64,000 bases of DNA from contig NZ_BMTL01000022.1 of the NCBI RefSeq assembly GCF_014649655.1, forward strand, positions 1-64,000, read 5' to 3'. The position numbers and the translations under genes are program-made. How positions within the stretch are numbered: the stretch's first letter is position 1; the number at the start of each line of letters is the position of its first letter. Below are positions 22,889-31,441 of the stretch, piece by piece. The DNA comes from Streptomyces humidus (GTDB lineage Bacteria; Actinomycetota; Actinomycetes; Streptomycetales; Streptomycetaceae). The notes under the pieces were generated by a model that searched no databases, was not told the origin of the DNA, and saw only the letters and a program-made list of their open reading frames with translations.

Positions 22889-24481
22889 TCACTGGGGCGG
22901 GTTGCCGTGCTTGCGCGAGGGCAGGTCCGCATGTTTCGCGCGCAGCGCGGCCAGCGCCCCGATGAGCACCGCGCGGGTCTCGGCCGGATCGATCACGTCG
23001 TCGACGAGACCGCGCTCCACCGCGTAGTACGGGTGCATCAGTTCGGAGGCGTACTCCTTGACCATGCGCACGCGCATGGCGGCGGGATCCTCCGCCTCCG
23101 CGATCCGGCGACGGAAGACGACGTTCGCGGCGCCCTCCGCGCCCATCACGGCGATCTCGTTCGTCGGCCAGGCATAGGTCACGTCCGCGCCGATGGACTG
23201 GCTGTCCATGACGATGTAGGCGCCGCCGTACGCCTTGCGCAGGACGACCGAGACCCTGGGGACGGTCGCGTTGCAGTACGCGTACAGCAGCTTCGCTCCG
23301 TGCCGGATGATGCCGCCGTGCTCCTGGGCGACTCCCGGGAGGAAGCCCGGCACGTCCAGCAGGGTCACGACCGGGATGTTGAAGGCATCGCAGAACTGGA
23401 CGAACCGGGCGGCCTTCTCCGCGGCCTCGATGTCCAGCACCCCGGCCAGGGAACGCGGTTGGTTGGCCACGACGCCGACCGCACGACCGCCCAGCCGGGC
23501 CAGCGCGCAGATGATGTTGCGGGCCCAGCGCTCGTGCACCTCCAGGTACTCGCCGTCGTCCACGACCTCCTCGATGACACCGGCCATGTCGTAGGGGCGG
23601 TTGCCGTCGGACGGCACCAGGTCCAGGAGCGTCTCGCAGCGGCGGTCCACGGGATCGCGCGGAGCCACGGCCGGCGGGTTCTCGCGGTTGTTCTGCGGGA
23701 GCATCGACAGCAGATAGCGCACCTCGGCGAGGCAGGTCTCCTCGTCCTCGTACGCGAAGTGACACACCCCGGACGTCTCGGCGTGCACGTCGGCGCCGCC
23801 CAGCCCGTTCTGGGTGATCTCCTCGCCGGTCACCGCCTTCACCACGTCCGGGCCGGTGATGAACATCTGGGAGGTCTCCCGCACCATGAACACGAAGTCC
23901 GTCAGGGCCGGCGAGTACGCCGCGCCGCCGGCGCACGGGCCCAGCATCACCGAGATCTGCGGTATCACCCCCGACGCCTTCGTGTTGCGCCGGAAGATGC
24001 CGCCGTATCCCGCCAGCGCGCTGACGCCCTCCTGGATGCGGGCGCCGGCACCGTCGTTGAGCGACACCAGCGGTGCGCCGGCCGCGACGGCCATGTCCAT
24101 GATCTTGTGGATCTTCGACGCGTGGGCCTCGCCCAGCGCACCGCCGAAGATGCGGAAGTCGTGCGCGTAGACGAAGACGGTCCGGCCGAACACCGTGCCC
24201 CAACCGGTGATCACCCCGTCCGTGTGGGGTCTGCGCGTCTCCAGACCGAAGCCGACCGCGCGGTGCCGCCGCAGCTGGCCGATCTCCTGGAAACTCCCCT
24301 CGTCCAGCAGCAGTTCGAGGCGCTCCCGGACCGTCAGCTTGCCCTTGGCGTGCTGCGCCCGGGTGGCCCTCCCGCTCGGCCCGGCCACGGCCTGCGCCCG
24401 CATGCCGTGCAGTTCGGCCACCCGGCCGCGTGCGTCGGTGGGCAGACCCGACCGGACGTCCTCGACAACAGGCCGTGTCAC
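22889..24481 (-). CDS. Acyl-CoA carboxylase beta (carboxyltransferase) subunit
   Basis: A 530-residue cytoplasmic carboxyltransferase of the PccB/AccB type, making malonyl- or methylmalonyl-CoA from the acyl-CoA and carboxybiotin. Two crotonase-like halves are visible: the N-terminal part with SLNDGAGARIQEGVSALAGY and GPCAGGAAYSPALTDF, and the C-terminal part with LLDVPGFLPGVAQEHGGIIR and LRKAYGGAYIVM. The GTG start has a GGAGGAG site. No biotin-carrying alpha subunit is nearby, so a housekeeping one must be used. In this cluster it most likely raises malonyl-CoA supply. Confidence 0.92.
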   Translation of the reverse strand: MTRPVVEDVRSGLPTDARGRVAELHGMRAQAVAGPSGRATRAQHAKGKLTVRERLELLLDEGSFQEIGQLRRHRAVGFGLETRRPHTDGVITGWGTVFGRTVFVYAHDFRIFGGALGEAHASKIHKIMDMAVAAGAPLVSLNDGAGARIQEGVSALAGYGGIFRRNTKASGVIPQISVMLGPCAGGAAYSPALTDFVFMVRETSQMFITGPDVVKAVTGEEITQNGLGGADVHAETSGVCHFAYEDEETCLAEVRYLLSMLPQNNRENPPAVAPRDPVDRRCETLLDLVPSDGNRPYDMAGVIEEVVDDGEYLEVHERWARNIICALARLGGRAVGVVANQPRSLAGVLDIEAAEKAARFVQFCDAFNIPVVTLLDVPGFLPGVAQEHGGIIRHGAKLLYAYCNATVPRVSVVLRKAYGGAYIVMDSQSIGADVTYAWPTNEIAVMGAEGAANVVFRRRIAEAEDPAAMRVRMVKEYASELMHPYYAVERGLVDDVIDPAETRAVLIGALAALRAKHADLPSRKHGNPPQ

Positions 24482-24523
24482 GTTCTCCTCCTTCGTCGAA
24501 GAGCTGAGTTGAGAGGTGAGTTG

Positions 24524-24588
24524 AGAGGTGAGTTGCAGACGTGCGGCGAAGAGGTGGGTTGTAGAGGTGAGTTGAAGACGTGCGGCGA
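24524..24588. repeat. 26-bp direct repeat, two copies, period 39
   Basis: Copies at 24524-24549 and 24563-24588 differ by one base; a shorter related unit GAGTTGAGAGGT lies just to the left. They fill the spacer between the hydrolase and carboxylase genes. Confidence 0.75.
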
Positions 24589-24604
24589 GAGAGGTTCCCC
24601 GGTC

Positions 24605-25450
24605 TCAGCCCAGGACGTCCTCGGCGAAGTCCGCCACGACGCGCGCGACGTCCCCGGGTGCCCGGAAGTTCGCCATGTGCCCCTGTCCGGGCATGATCGT
24701 CATGCGGTGGACGCGTGGCAGAACCCTCGCCAGCGCGTCGAGCCGGGCACGCAGATGGGCGGGGCTGCGCTCACCGCCGAGCAGCAGCACCGGGACGTCG
24801 AGCGAGGCGTAGCGGTCGAGGCCCACGCCCAGCGCCTCGATGGCCTCGTCGTCGCGGATCTGCGCCTCCGCCTGGTTGCCGAGCATCACCCGCATGGGCG
24901 GGAGCGCCCGCATGAGCAGGACCGAGCGCCGGGACATCCCGACGATCCGCCGCAGATGCGTGGCCATCGCCTGCTCCGGTCTGCCCTGGTCGAGTTGGGC
25001 CCTTGCCAGGCGCAGCGCCTCACCGCCGAGCGGACGGTCGACCGCCACCGGCGGCTCGTACAGCAGCAGCCCGGCGCAGGTCCGCGGTGCCGCCAGCGCG
25101 GTTTCCAGCGCGACCACGGCGCCGGACGAGTGGCCCACGAGGAGCACCGGTTCGCCGGCCGTCGCGGCGAGGGCCCGGACGTCCTCGGTCTCCGCCGCGA
25201 TCGAGTGCGGGGACACGCCCTCGTCGCTCACCCCGTAACCGCGCCGCTCCAGGCACAGCACCCGGTGCCGCTCGGCGAGGCGGTCCGCCACGAACTCCCA
25301 CGTGGCCGCGGTGCTCGCACCGCCGTGGACGATCAGGATCGCCGTCCCCTTCCCGCGGTCCGTCGCCACGAGGCGTGTGCCGTCGGCGGACCGGAGTTCG
25401 ACGCGTCGCGCCGGTGCTGTCTGCGAGCCGTCCATATATGCCTGGTCCAC
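24605..25450 (-). CDS. Alpha/beta hydrolase
   Basis: A 281-residue alpha/beta-hydrolase-fold enzyme. The nucleophile elbow GHSSG (Ser) and the catalytic His in GQGHMA are present, with an oxyanion segment VHGGAST. The usual acid position after strand 6 reads GGERSP rather than GGERDP, so the acid must come from elsewhere. It sits in the leftward unit GT-GT-AKR-hydrolase-carboxylase. A role in ester or thioester hydrolysis during tailoring, or release of an off-path intermediate, is conceivable, but no specific function can be assigned. Confidence 0.75.
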   Translation of the reverse strand: MDQAYMDGSQTAPARRVELRSADGTRLVATDRGKGTAILIVHGGASTAATWEFVADRLAERHRVLCLERRGYGVSDEGVSPHSIAAETEDVRALAATAGEPVLLVGHSSGAVVALETALAAPRTCAGLLLYEPPVAVDRPLGGEALRLARAQLDQGRPEQAMATHLRRIVGMSRRSVLLMRALPPMRVMLGNQAEAQIRDDEAIEALGVGLDRYASLDVPVLLLGGERSPAHLRARLDALARVLPRVHRMTIMPGQGHMANFRAPGDVARVVADFAEDVLG

Positions 25451-25463
25451 TTCTGTCGCGTGC

Positions 25464-26435
25464 CTACCGGCGCACCGGATGCCGGCTTCCCGATATCAGT
25501 GTGGGTGACAACAGTGCCGTGAGCCGGTCGGTTTGCCCGTCCGTGAGACGGACGTCGGCGGCCGCCGCGTTGTCCGCGAGATGACGCAGACTGCGGGTGC
25601 CGGGGATGGGGACGATCCAGGGGCCTCGTGACAGCAGCCAGGCCAGTGCGCCTTGGGCGAGGGGCATTCCCAGGCCGGCCAGCTCCTCCTCGGCCCGGGC
25701 GACGAGGCGCCGGTTGGCGCGGAAGTTCTCGCCCTGGAAGCGCGGATGGTTGCGGCGGTGGTCGTCCGGGCCGAGATCCCCGGGGTCGACGAGCCGTCCC
25801 GTCAGGAACCCCTTGCCGAGCGGGGTGTGCGCGGCGAAGCCGATGCCCGCTGCCGTGGCGGCCGGGAGCGCGTCCTGTTCGACGTGCCGTTCCCACACCG
25901 AGTACTCGCTCTCCAGCACCGTGACCGGATGGGCGGCGTGGGCCCGGCGCAGGTCGTCGGCCGGGGCTTCGGACAGGCCCACGTGGCGGATCTTCCCCTC
26001 GGCCACGAGTTCTCCGAGGGCGCCGACGCTCTCCTCCACCGGTACCCGCGGGTCGACGCGGCCCAGGTAGTAGACGTCGATGTGATCGGTGTCCAGCCGT
26101 CGCAGCGAGGCCTCGCAGGCCCGCTTCAGCTGGTGAGGGCGTCCGTCGACGACGGTGGGCGGCCCGCCCGGGGCCCGCGGGCGCAGTCCGGTACGGGTGG
26201 CGATGACGGCCTCGTCGCGCCGTCCGGCCAGGGCCCGGCCCACGAGCTCCTCGTTCGTGCCGCCGGCGTAGAAGTCGGCCGTGTCGAACAGGGTGACGCC
26301 GAGATCGAGTGCGCCGCGGACGGTGTTCTCGCACTCGGCGCGGTCCACCGGGCCGTACCCGCCGGTCAGTGCGAGGCAGCCGAGTCCGACGGCCGAGACC
26401 CGCGGACCGCGCTCGCCGAGCGTGCGGTATCTCAT
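25464..26435 (-). CDS. Aldo/keto reductase-like protein with altered catalytic tetrad
   Basis: A 323-residue TIM-barrel protein of the aldo/keto reductase superfamily. Asp51 and Tyr56 of the tetrad are kept (FDTADFY), but the Lys position is Arg81 (IATRTG instead of IATKxG) and the His position is Gly125 (YYLGRVDP instead of YYxHRVDP). The NADPH-binding end (PIPGTRSLRHLADN) looks normal. AKRs in sugar clusters (EryBII/TylCII type) reduce deoxysugar intermediates; with this tetrad the chemistry may differ or be lost. Start overlaps the stop of the upstream glycosyltransferase gene (ATGA). Confidence 0.8.
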   Translation of the reverse strand: MRYRTLGERGPRVSAVGLGCLALTGGYGPVDRAECENTVRGALDLGVTLFDTADFYAGGTNEELVGRALAGRRDEAVIATRTGLRPRAPGGPPTVVDGRPHQLKRACEASLRRLDTDHIDVYYLGRVDPRVPVEESVGALGELVAEGKIRHVGLSEAPADDLRRAHAAHPVTVLESEYSVWERHVEQDALPAATAAGIGFAAHTPLGKGFLTGRLVDPGDLGPDDHRRNHPRFQGENFRANRRLVARAEEELAGLGMPLAQGALAWLLSRGPWIVPIPGTRSLRHLADNAAAADVRLTDGQTDRLTALLSPTLISGSRHPVRR

Positions 26436-27664
26436 CGCACGAGCTCCTCGACGCGCGTCACCACGTCCGCGGGCGACGGCTGCGAGGCGATCCCGGACCG
26501 CAGCCGGGCGGCGTCCTCGCGGAAGGACGGTTTCTCCAGCAGCGCGGCGACCTCCGCACCGATCTCGCGCGTTCCCTCCGGGGCCTCCTCGAGCAGCAGG
26601 TGCCGTCCGGCGCCGGTGGCCGCGATCCGGGCGGCCATCGCCGCGTTGTGCGGATGGTTGGTGATCATCAACTGCGGGACGCCCAGCGCGGCGGCGGCCA
26701 TGGTCGTGCCCGGGCCGGCGTGGTGCACGACGGCCGCGCAGGACGGCAGCACGGCGTTCATCGGGACTCCGACCGCGACCCGGACCCCGGCGGGCTGTTC
26801 GCCCAGCAGGTCGCGCAGCGTCTCGCTCAGGACGAGGACCAGCTCGACGTCCAGACCGAGGACGGCGTCGATGGTGCGCCGGATGAAGCCGACCAGTGCG
26901 GGGCCCTCCCATTCGGCGGTGGTGTGCCCCCAGGTCATGCAGACGCGGCGCTTCGCGGGCGGTTCGCCCAGCCAGCCGGGGAGTTCACCGGGGCCGTTGT
27001 AGGGCACGTACCGCATGGCAAGCACGCGCGCGTCCGGCGCCCAGGGGTACTGGACCCCGGGCGGACTCGGGTCGAGCCAGGCGGTCGGTTCGGTGCGCGG
27101 CGCGACACCGAACCGTTCGAAGAGCGGCGGGAACTCGGGGACGAGGTCCTTGCCATAGCTCGTGTCCACCCTCAACTGCCCCGGATAGCCGAGCAGATAG
27201 CGCACGTTGGGCAGTCCGAGCGCCTCGGCCGCCACCGGGCCTGCGAACTGGGTGCCGTCGTGGACGACGACGTCGGCCCGCCAGTCCCGTGCGAGGGACA
27301 CGAGGTCGTCCAGCTGGGCGTCGGCCATCAGCGAGGCGAACAGGCCGATCTTGCGGAAGTAGTCGCGCTGCTGCTCGCTGAGGCGTTCGGGGTGTGCGGG
27401 CCAGTCCCGGGGCCAGGCCTGCCGGGGGCGTTCCGCGCGGCGCGATCCCCTGGGCGGGGTGAAGTCGACGCCCGCGCGGCGGAAGGCCTCGGCGGGGTCG
27501 GGCCCGACGGGCGCAGCCGGCAGTCCCGTGCGGGTGACCACGTCCGTCAGGGACGGCATGGCGGCCACCCGCACCTCGTGTCCCGCGAGCACACAGGCCC
27601 AGGCGAACGGGACGATCGGGTAGTAGTGCGGCACCCAGGGAAACGGTGTGATCAGGACGCGCAT
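26432..27664 (-). CDS. Glycosyltransferase, GT-B (GT1, EryCIII-like), A
   Basis: A 410-residue antibiotic glycosyltransferase using a dTDP-deoxysugar. N-terminal acceptor half starts MRVLITPFPWVPHYYPIVPF; the C-terminal donor half carries the HHxGxGT signature as HHAGPGTTMAAAALGVPQL. It is closely similar to the next gene upstream (shared WPRDWPAHPERLS, VVHDGTQFAGPVAA, VPYNGPGELPGWL), so the two are a tandem duplicate. Its start overlaps the upstream gene by 13 bases. The acceptor and which sugar it adds cannot be told from sequence. Confidence 0.9.
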   Translation of the reverse strand: MRVLITPFPWVPHYYPIVPFAWACVLAGHEVRVAAMPSLTDVVTRTGLPAAPVGPDPAEAFRRAGVDFTPPRGSRRAERPRQAWPRDWPAHPERLSEQQRDYFRKIGLFASLMADAQLDDLVSLARDWRADVVVHDGTQFAGPVAAEALGLPNVRYLLGYPGQLRVDTSYGKDLVPEFPPLFERFGVAPRTEPTAWLDPSPPGVQYPWAPDARVLAMRYVPYNGPGELPGWLGEPPAKRRVCMTWGHTTAEWEGPALVGFIRRTIDAVLGLDVELVLVLSETLRDLLGEQPAGVRVAVGVPMNAVLPSCAAVVHHAGPGTTMAAAALGVPQLMITNHPHNAAMAARIAATGAGRHLLLEEAPEGTREIGAEVAALLEKPSFREDAARLRSGIASQPSPADVVTRVEELVR

Positions 27665-28977
27665 GGCAGAACCCCTTCGCTGCGGTGCTCCTCGGGCCGG
27701 ACCCGGCGGGCCAGGGCCTCGGCCACCGCCGCGGGCGACGGCAGCCCGGCGATCTCGTCACGCAGCCGTGTCGCGGCGGCGCGGTGGGCGGGCTCGGTGA
27801 GCAGTGCCGAGACGTGCCCCCTGATCTCCGCCGTGCCCGCGGCTCCCCCGGATATCTCGTCGACCCGCAGATGGCGTCCGGCGCCGGTGCCCGCGACCCG
27901 GAACCCGGGAAGGGCGTAGTGCGGCGGCGTGGTGACGGCCAGTTGGGGGACGCCCAGCGCGGACGCGGTCATGGTGGTTCCGGCGCCGCCGTGGTGGACG
28001 ATGGCCGCGCAGGAGGGCAGGACGAGCGCGAGCGGCGTGGACAGCACGGTGCGCACGCCGTCGGGGAGTTCGCCGAGCAGCTCTCCGAGTTTCGGATCGA
28101 TCACGAGCACGGGTTCCACGTCCAGGCCGAGCAGCGCGTCGAGGGTCTGCCGGAAGAGCGTGAGCATCCGGGTGCCGGACAGCTCCGCCTCGGTGAATCC
28201 CCAGCTGACGCAGACGCGCGGGCGCGCCGGGGTCTCCCGGAGCCAGTCGGGCGCCACCCCCGCGCCGTTGTACGGGACGAAGCGCATGGCGAGGACGTCG
28301 GCCCCCGGCGGGTAGGCGTACTGGACGCTCGGCGGGCAGGGGTCGATCCAGACGTCCGGCTCGATGCGCGGGGTGAGGCCACGCTTCGTGAACAGCCGCT
28401 CGTACGCGGGGACGGGGGCGGCGCCGTACGCCGTGTCCACCCGGAGCATGCCCGGCGTGCCCAGCAGATAGCGGGCGGTCGGCACGCCGGTCAGCGCGGC
28501 GGCGACCGGCGCGGCGAACTGGGTGCCGTCGTGGACGAGGACGTCGGGCCGCCAGCCCCGGACGACGGCGGCGAGGTCCTCGATCTGGGAGTCGCCGATC
28601 ACCGACGCGAACAGCCCGATGCGGCCGACCGCCTCGCGCTGGGCGTCGCTGAGGCGCTCCGGGTGGGCGGGCCAGTCCTGCGGCCAGGGGCTCAGCGTGT
28701 CCTGGGCGGCCTTCTCGCGCTCGCTGCCCCGGTGCGCGCCGCGCCGGGGCTGCGGGGGCTTGTGCCGGGGGTCGATGCCCGCGCGCTCGAACGCCTCCGC
28801 CGGGCCTCCGGCAGGTCCGACCGGCACCGCCGTCAGACCCGATTCGAGGACGGCCGGTGTCATGGTCGGCATGGCGGCCACCCGCACTTCGTGCCCGGCC
28901 AGCCGGCAGGCCCAGCCGAACGGCACGATGGCCAGATAGTGGGACGTCCATGGGAACGTGGTGATGAGAACGCGCAT
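27652..28977 (-). CDS. Glycosyltransferase, GT-B (GT1, EryCIII-like), B
   Basis: A 441-residue paralogue of the downstream glycosyltransferase. It begins MRVLITTFPWTSHYLAIVPF, carries a basic insert around residues 75-90 (HKPPQPRRGAHRGSEREK) and has an intact donor motif HHGGAGTTMTASALGVPQL. It has a longer C-terminus than its paralogue, ending beyond the next start. It is the first gene of the leftward unit that runs through the carboxylase; the 176-base gap to the rightward glycosyltransferase at 29154 holds the divergent promoters. Confidence 0.9.
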   Translation of the reverse strand: MRVLITTFPWTSHYLAIVPFGWACRLAGHEVRVAAMPTMTPAVLESGLTAVPVGPAGGPAEAFERAGIDPRHKPPQPRRGAHRGSEREKAAQDTLSPWPQDWPAHPERLSDAQREAVGRIGLFASVIGDSQIEDLAAVVRGWRPDVLVHDGTQFAAPVAAALTGVPTARYLLGTPGMLRVDTAYGAAPVPAYERLFTKRGLTPRIEPDVWIDPCPPSVQYAYPPGADVLAMRFVPYNGAGVAPDWLRETPARPRVCVSWGFTEAELSGTRMLTLFRQTLDALLGLDVEPVLVIDPKLGELLGELPDGVRTVLSTPLALVLPSCAAIVHHGGAGTTMTASALGVPQLAVTTPPHYALPGFRVAGTGAGRHLRVDEISGGAAGTAEIRGHVSALLTEPAHRAAATRLRDEIAGLPSPAAVAEALARRVRPEEHRSEGVLPCAS

Positions 28978-29153
28978 CCGCCTCGCCTTACGCCGCGGTC
29001 CGATCGGTCCGGCCGAGCGTGTGCGGCGGTGCTCGACGTCGGATCGAGCACCGGTGGACACCGGGCCACGGGACGCGCGGCGGCAGTCGGGCCGGGACGG
29101 GTCCTGGGCCGGGCTTTGAGCGAGACTCCAGGGACCGTGGCTTCAATCGCGGC

Positions 29154-30314
29154 ATGAGAATCCTAGTGACGGCCTCCTGTTCGGAAGGGCTCGTGCTGCC
29201 GCTCGTCCCGATCTCGTGGGCGCTCAGGTCGGCGGGCCACGAGGTGCTCGTGACCGCGCCGGCGAACATGGCCGGCGTCATCACCGACGCGGGACTCGCG
29301 TTCGCGGAGTGCCATCCCCCGGTGGAGATGCCCGAAGTTCTCTCGTACGACCGCGCGGGCCACCCGGTGCCCATGCCGCGCGGCGAGGAGAACCTCCTGC
29401 CGCACATCGGCCGGGGCTACGCCCGGCTGGCCGTGCGACTCCTCGACGGCGTCCGGACGCTCGCCGAGCGGTGGCGCCCCGACCTCATCGTCACCGAGAC
29501 CTACGGCTTCGTGGGACCGCTGGTCGCGGCGGGCCTGTCGGTCCCCTGGATCGAGCAGGGCATGCGGCTCAGTTCGCCGCCGTCCATCACCCGTGCGGGC
29601 GTCGAGGAACTGCGTCCGGAACTGCGGGCGTCGGGCCGCACGGACCTGCCGCCCGCGATGCTGGCCCTGGACCTGTGCCCGGCCGGACTGCGGCCGCAGG
29701 ACCGGCCCGGTTCCCTGCGCATGCGGTTCGTGCCCTACAACGGACGCATGGAGAACCTCCCCGACTGGGTGCTGGAGAAGCGGGAACGGCCACGGGTGTG
29801 CCTGACGTTCGGGACCCGGGTGCCGCTCAACCGGTCGCCGATCCGGGGCGGTTTCTCCCTGCTGGAGGAGCTGATGCGCCGCCTCCCGGAGATCGGCGCG
29901 GAGGTCGTGGTGGGGGCCTCGGACGCGGTCGTGCGCGATCTGGGCGCGCTGCCCGCGGGGGTGCGGGCCGCGGGCCATCTGCCGATGGGGCAGATCCTCC
30001 CCTCATGCGATCTGATCGTGCACCACGGCGGCGTCGGCACCACCCTCTCGGCGCTCACCGCGGGCGTGCCGCAGGTGGCGGTCCCGGTGATCGCCGAGGT
30101 CTGGGAGTCGGCTCGGCTGCTCGCGGCTGCCGGGGCCGCCCGCCAGGTGCCCTTCGCCGAGGCGAGCGCCGACTCGGTGGTCCAGGCCGCCGCGACCGTG
30201 CTCAAGGACCCCTCGTACGCCGAGCGGGCCGAGCAGTTGCGGGCGGAGATCGCGGAACTGCCCAGTCCGGCCGAGGCGGTGCGCACGATCGAACGTCTGG
30301 TCGCGGCCGGCTGA
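29154..30314 (+). CDS. Glycosyltransferase, GT-B (GT1), C
   Basis: A 386-residue glycosyltransferase, more distant from the tandem pair. It starts MRILVTASCSEGLVLPLVPI and carries the donor signature HHGGVGTTLSALTAGVPQVA. The acceptor half has VTETYGFVGPLVAAGLSVPW in place of the VHDGTQF segment of the pair. The ATG at 29154 is the family start; earlier in-frame codons are non-coding. It is transcribed alone, to the right, and ends at a strong hairpin. Confidence 0.9.
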   Translation: MRILVTASCSEGLVLPLVPISWALRSAGHEVLVTAPANMAGVITDAGLAFAECHPPVEMPEVLSYDRAGHPVPMPRGEENLLPHIGRGYARLAVRLLDGVRTLAERWRPDLIVTETYGFVGPLVAAGLSVPWIEQGMRLSSPPSITRAGVEELRPELRASGRTDLPPAMLALDLCPAGLRPQDRPGSLRMRFVPYNGRMENLPDWVLEKRERPRVCLTFGTRVPLNRSPIRGGFSLLEELMRRLPEIGAEVVVGASDAVVRDLGALPAGVRAAGHLPMGQILPSCDLIVHHGGVGTTLSALTAGVPQVAVPVIAEVWESARLLAAAGAARQVPFAEASADSVVQAAATVLKDPSYAERAEQLRAEIAELPSPAEAVRTIERLVAAG

Positions 30315-30330
30315 GCGGGGAACAGGGAGA

Positions 30331-30361
30331 GGGGCGCAACGGTTCCCGGCCGTTGCGCCCC
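30331..30361. terminator. Hairpin between glycosyltransferase C and the KASIII-like gene
   Basis: Perfect 12-bp stem GGGGCGCAACGG / CCGTTGCGCCCC, 7-base loop, followed by TTCTT. It can serve both convergent units. Confidence 0.8.
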
Positions 30362-30400
30362 TTCTTCGTGCGCGCCGTGGTGCGACGGCGCCCCGCGGTG

Positions 30401-31429
30401 TCACAGCGCCCAGGAAGGCTCCGTCACGACGTCGGCGACGACGCAGGTCCAGGTGAAGCCGCCGCCCATGCTCACCAGGAGCAACTGATCGCCCGCCGCC
30501 AGCTGCCCGGACTCGGCGAGATAGGCCAGGCCCGCGAACTGGTCGGCGGCGCCCAGGTGCCCCACCTGGGCGCCGAACTCCCAGGTGGTTCTCTCCGGCT
30601 CGATCCCGAGCGGTTCCAGGCACTGCCTGCGCAGCAGTTCCCGGCCGAAGTGGGGCACCACGCAGTGCTTCACCGCGGCCGGCTCCGCTCCGGCCTCCGC
30701 CAGGGCCCGCCCGGCCGCCGTCCGCAGCCCGGCGGTGATCCTGCGCTCCGTCTCCCCGAAGTCCATGAGCAGCGACGAGTCGAGCGTGCGGGCGCGGAAG
30801 TCGACGGGGTCCTGGGTCGCGGCGGCGGTGAAGGGCAGCGTGCCCCGGTGGAGCACTTCGAGCTCCGTGTCGCAGACGGTGACGGCGGAGCGCACGCGCG
30901 CGAACCCGCCGGAGCGTGAGAGCACGGCCGCGCTCGCCCCGTCCCCGAAGACCAGCCCCCACTGGGACCGCCAGCGGTCCCAGGCCGGCGGGGCGAACCG
31001 GTCGGCCGCGGTGATGACCGCGGCGTTCCGGCCGGGCGCCCCGGACAGATAGGCGGCGGCCAGTTCGACGCTGCCCAGGGCCCCGTTCGACAGCTGACGG
31101 ATCTCGAAGGACACGCCGCCGCCGTCCAGAAGCCGCCGTTGCAGATAAGCGGCCGCGTTCCAGCCGTCCAGGCCGTTGTGGCAGGTCACCGCGTGCAGCA
31201 GCAGAGCGACGTCGGCAGGGTCGTGGCCGGCTCGTCGCAGGGCCTCCCGGCCGGCCCGTACCGCCATGTCCGGCTGGGAGTCGTCGGGGCCCGCGACGGT
31301 CACGGACCGCTGGCCGCTGTCGCGCTGTTCCTCGACGTCGTAGTCGCCGGCGGCGACGGCCTCCTCGACGTCGACCGCCTTCGGCAGGAAGGAGCCGACC
31401 CCGGCGATGAAGAGATCCTCGTAGCGCAT
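30401..31429 (-). CDS. KASIII-like acyltransferase with Ser in place of the active Cys
   Basis: A 342-residue thiolase-fold protein of the KASIII-like acyltransferase group (ChlB3, PokM2, CerJ, DpsC relatives). These transfer acyl groups between carriers, or onto sugars, rather than condense. In the active-site segment RQLSNGALG the Cys of the RQxCNG pattern is Ser114. His260 (VVPHFG) is kept, and the Asn of true KASIII is replaced within GHLGAADQ, giving a likely Ser-His-Asp triad (Asp296). It follows the type I PKS by 12 bases in one unit, so it probably moves the aryl product off the PKS carrier domain. Confidence 0.88.
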   Translation of the reverse strand: MRYEDLFIAGVGSFLPKAVDVEEAVAAGDYDVEEQRDSGQRSVTVAGPDDSQPDMAVRAGREALRRAGHDPADVALLLHAVTCHNGLDGWNAAAYLQRRLLDGGGVSFEIRQLSNGALGSVELAAAYLSGAPGRNAAVITAADRFAPPAWDRWRSQWGLVFGDGASAAVLSRSGGFARVRSAVTVCDTELEVLHRGTLPFTAAATQDPVDFRARTLDSSLLMDFGETERRITAGLRTAAGRALAEAGAEPAAVKHCVVPHFGRELLRRQCLEPLGIEPERTTWEFGAQVGHLGAADQFAGLAYLAESGQLAAGDQLLLVSMGGGFTWTCVVADVVTEPSWAL

Positions 31430-31441
31430 GTCCGTGCCGCC

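Noticed and set aside
22784..25522. A 912-codon open frame on the plus strand
   Set aside because: It lies opposite the carboxylase beta subunit and the alpha/beta hydrolase, both of which have clear family motifs. The antisense product is low-complexity, with many His-Arg-Val runs.
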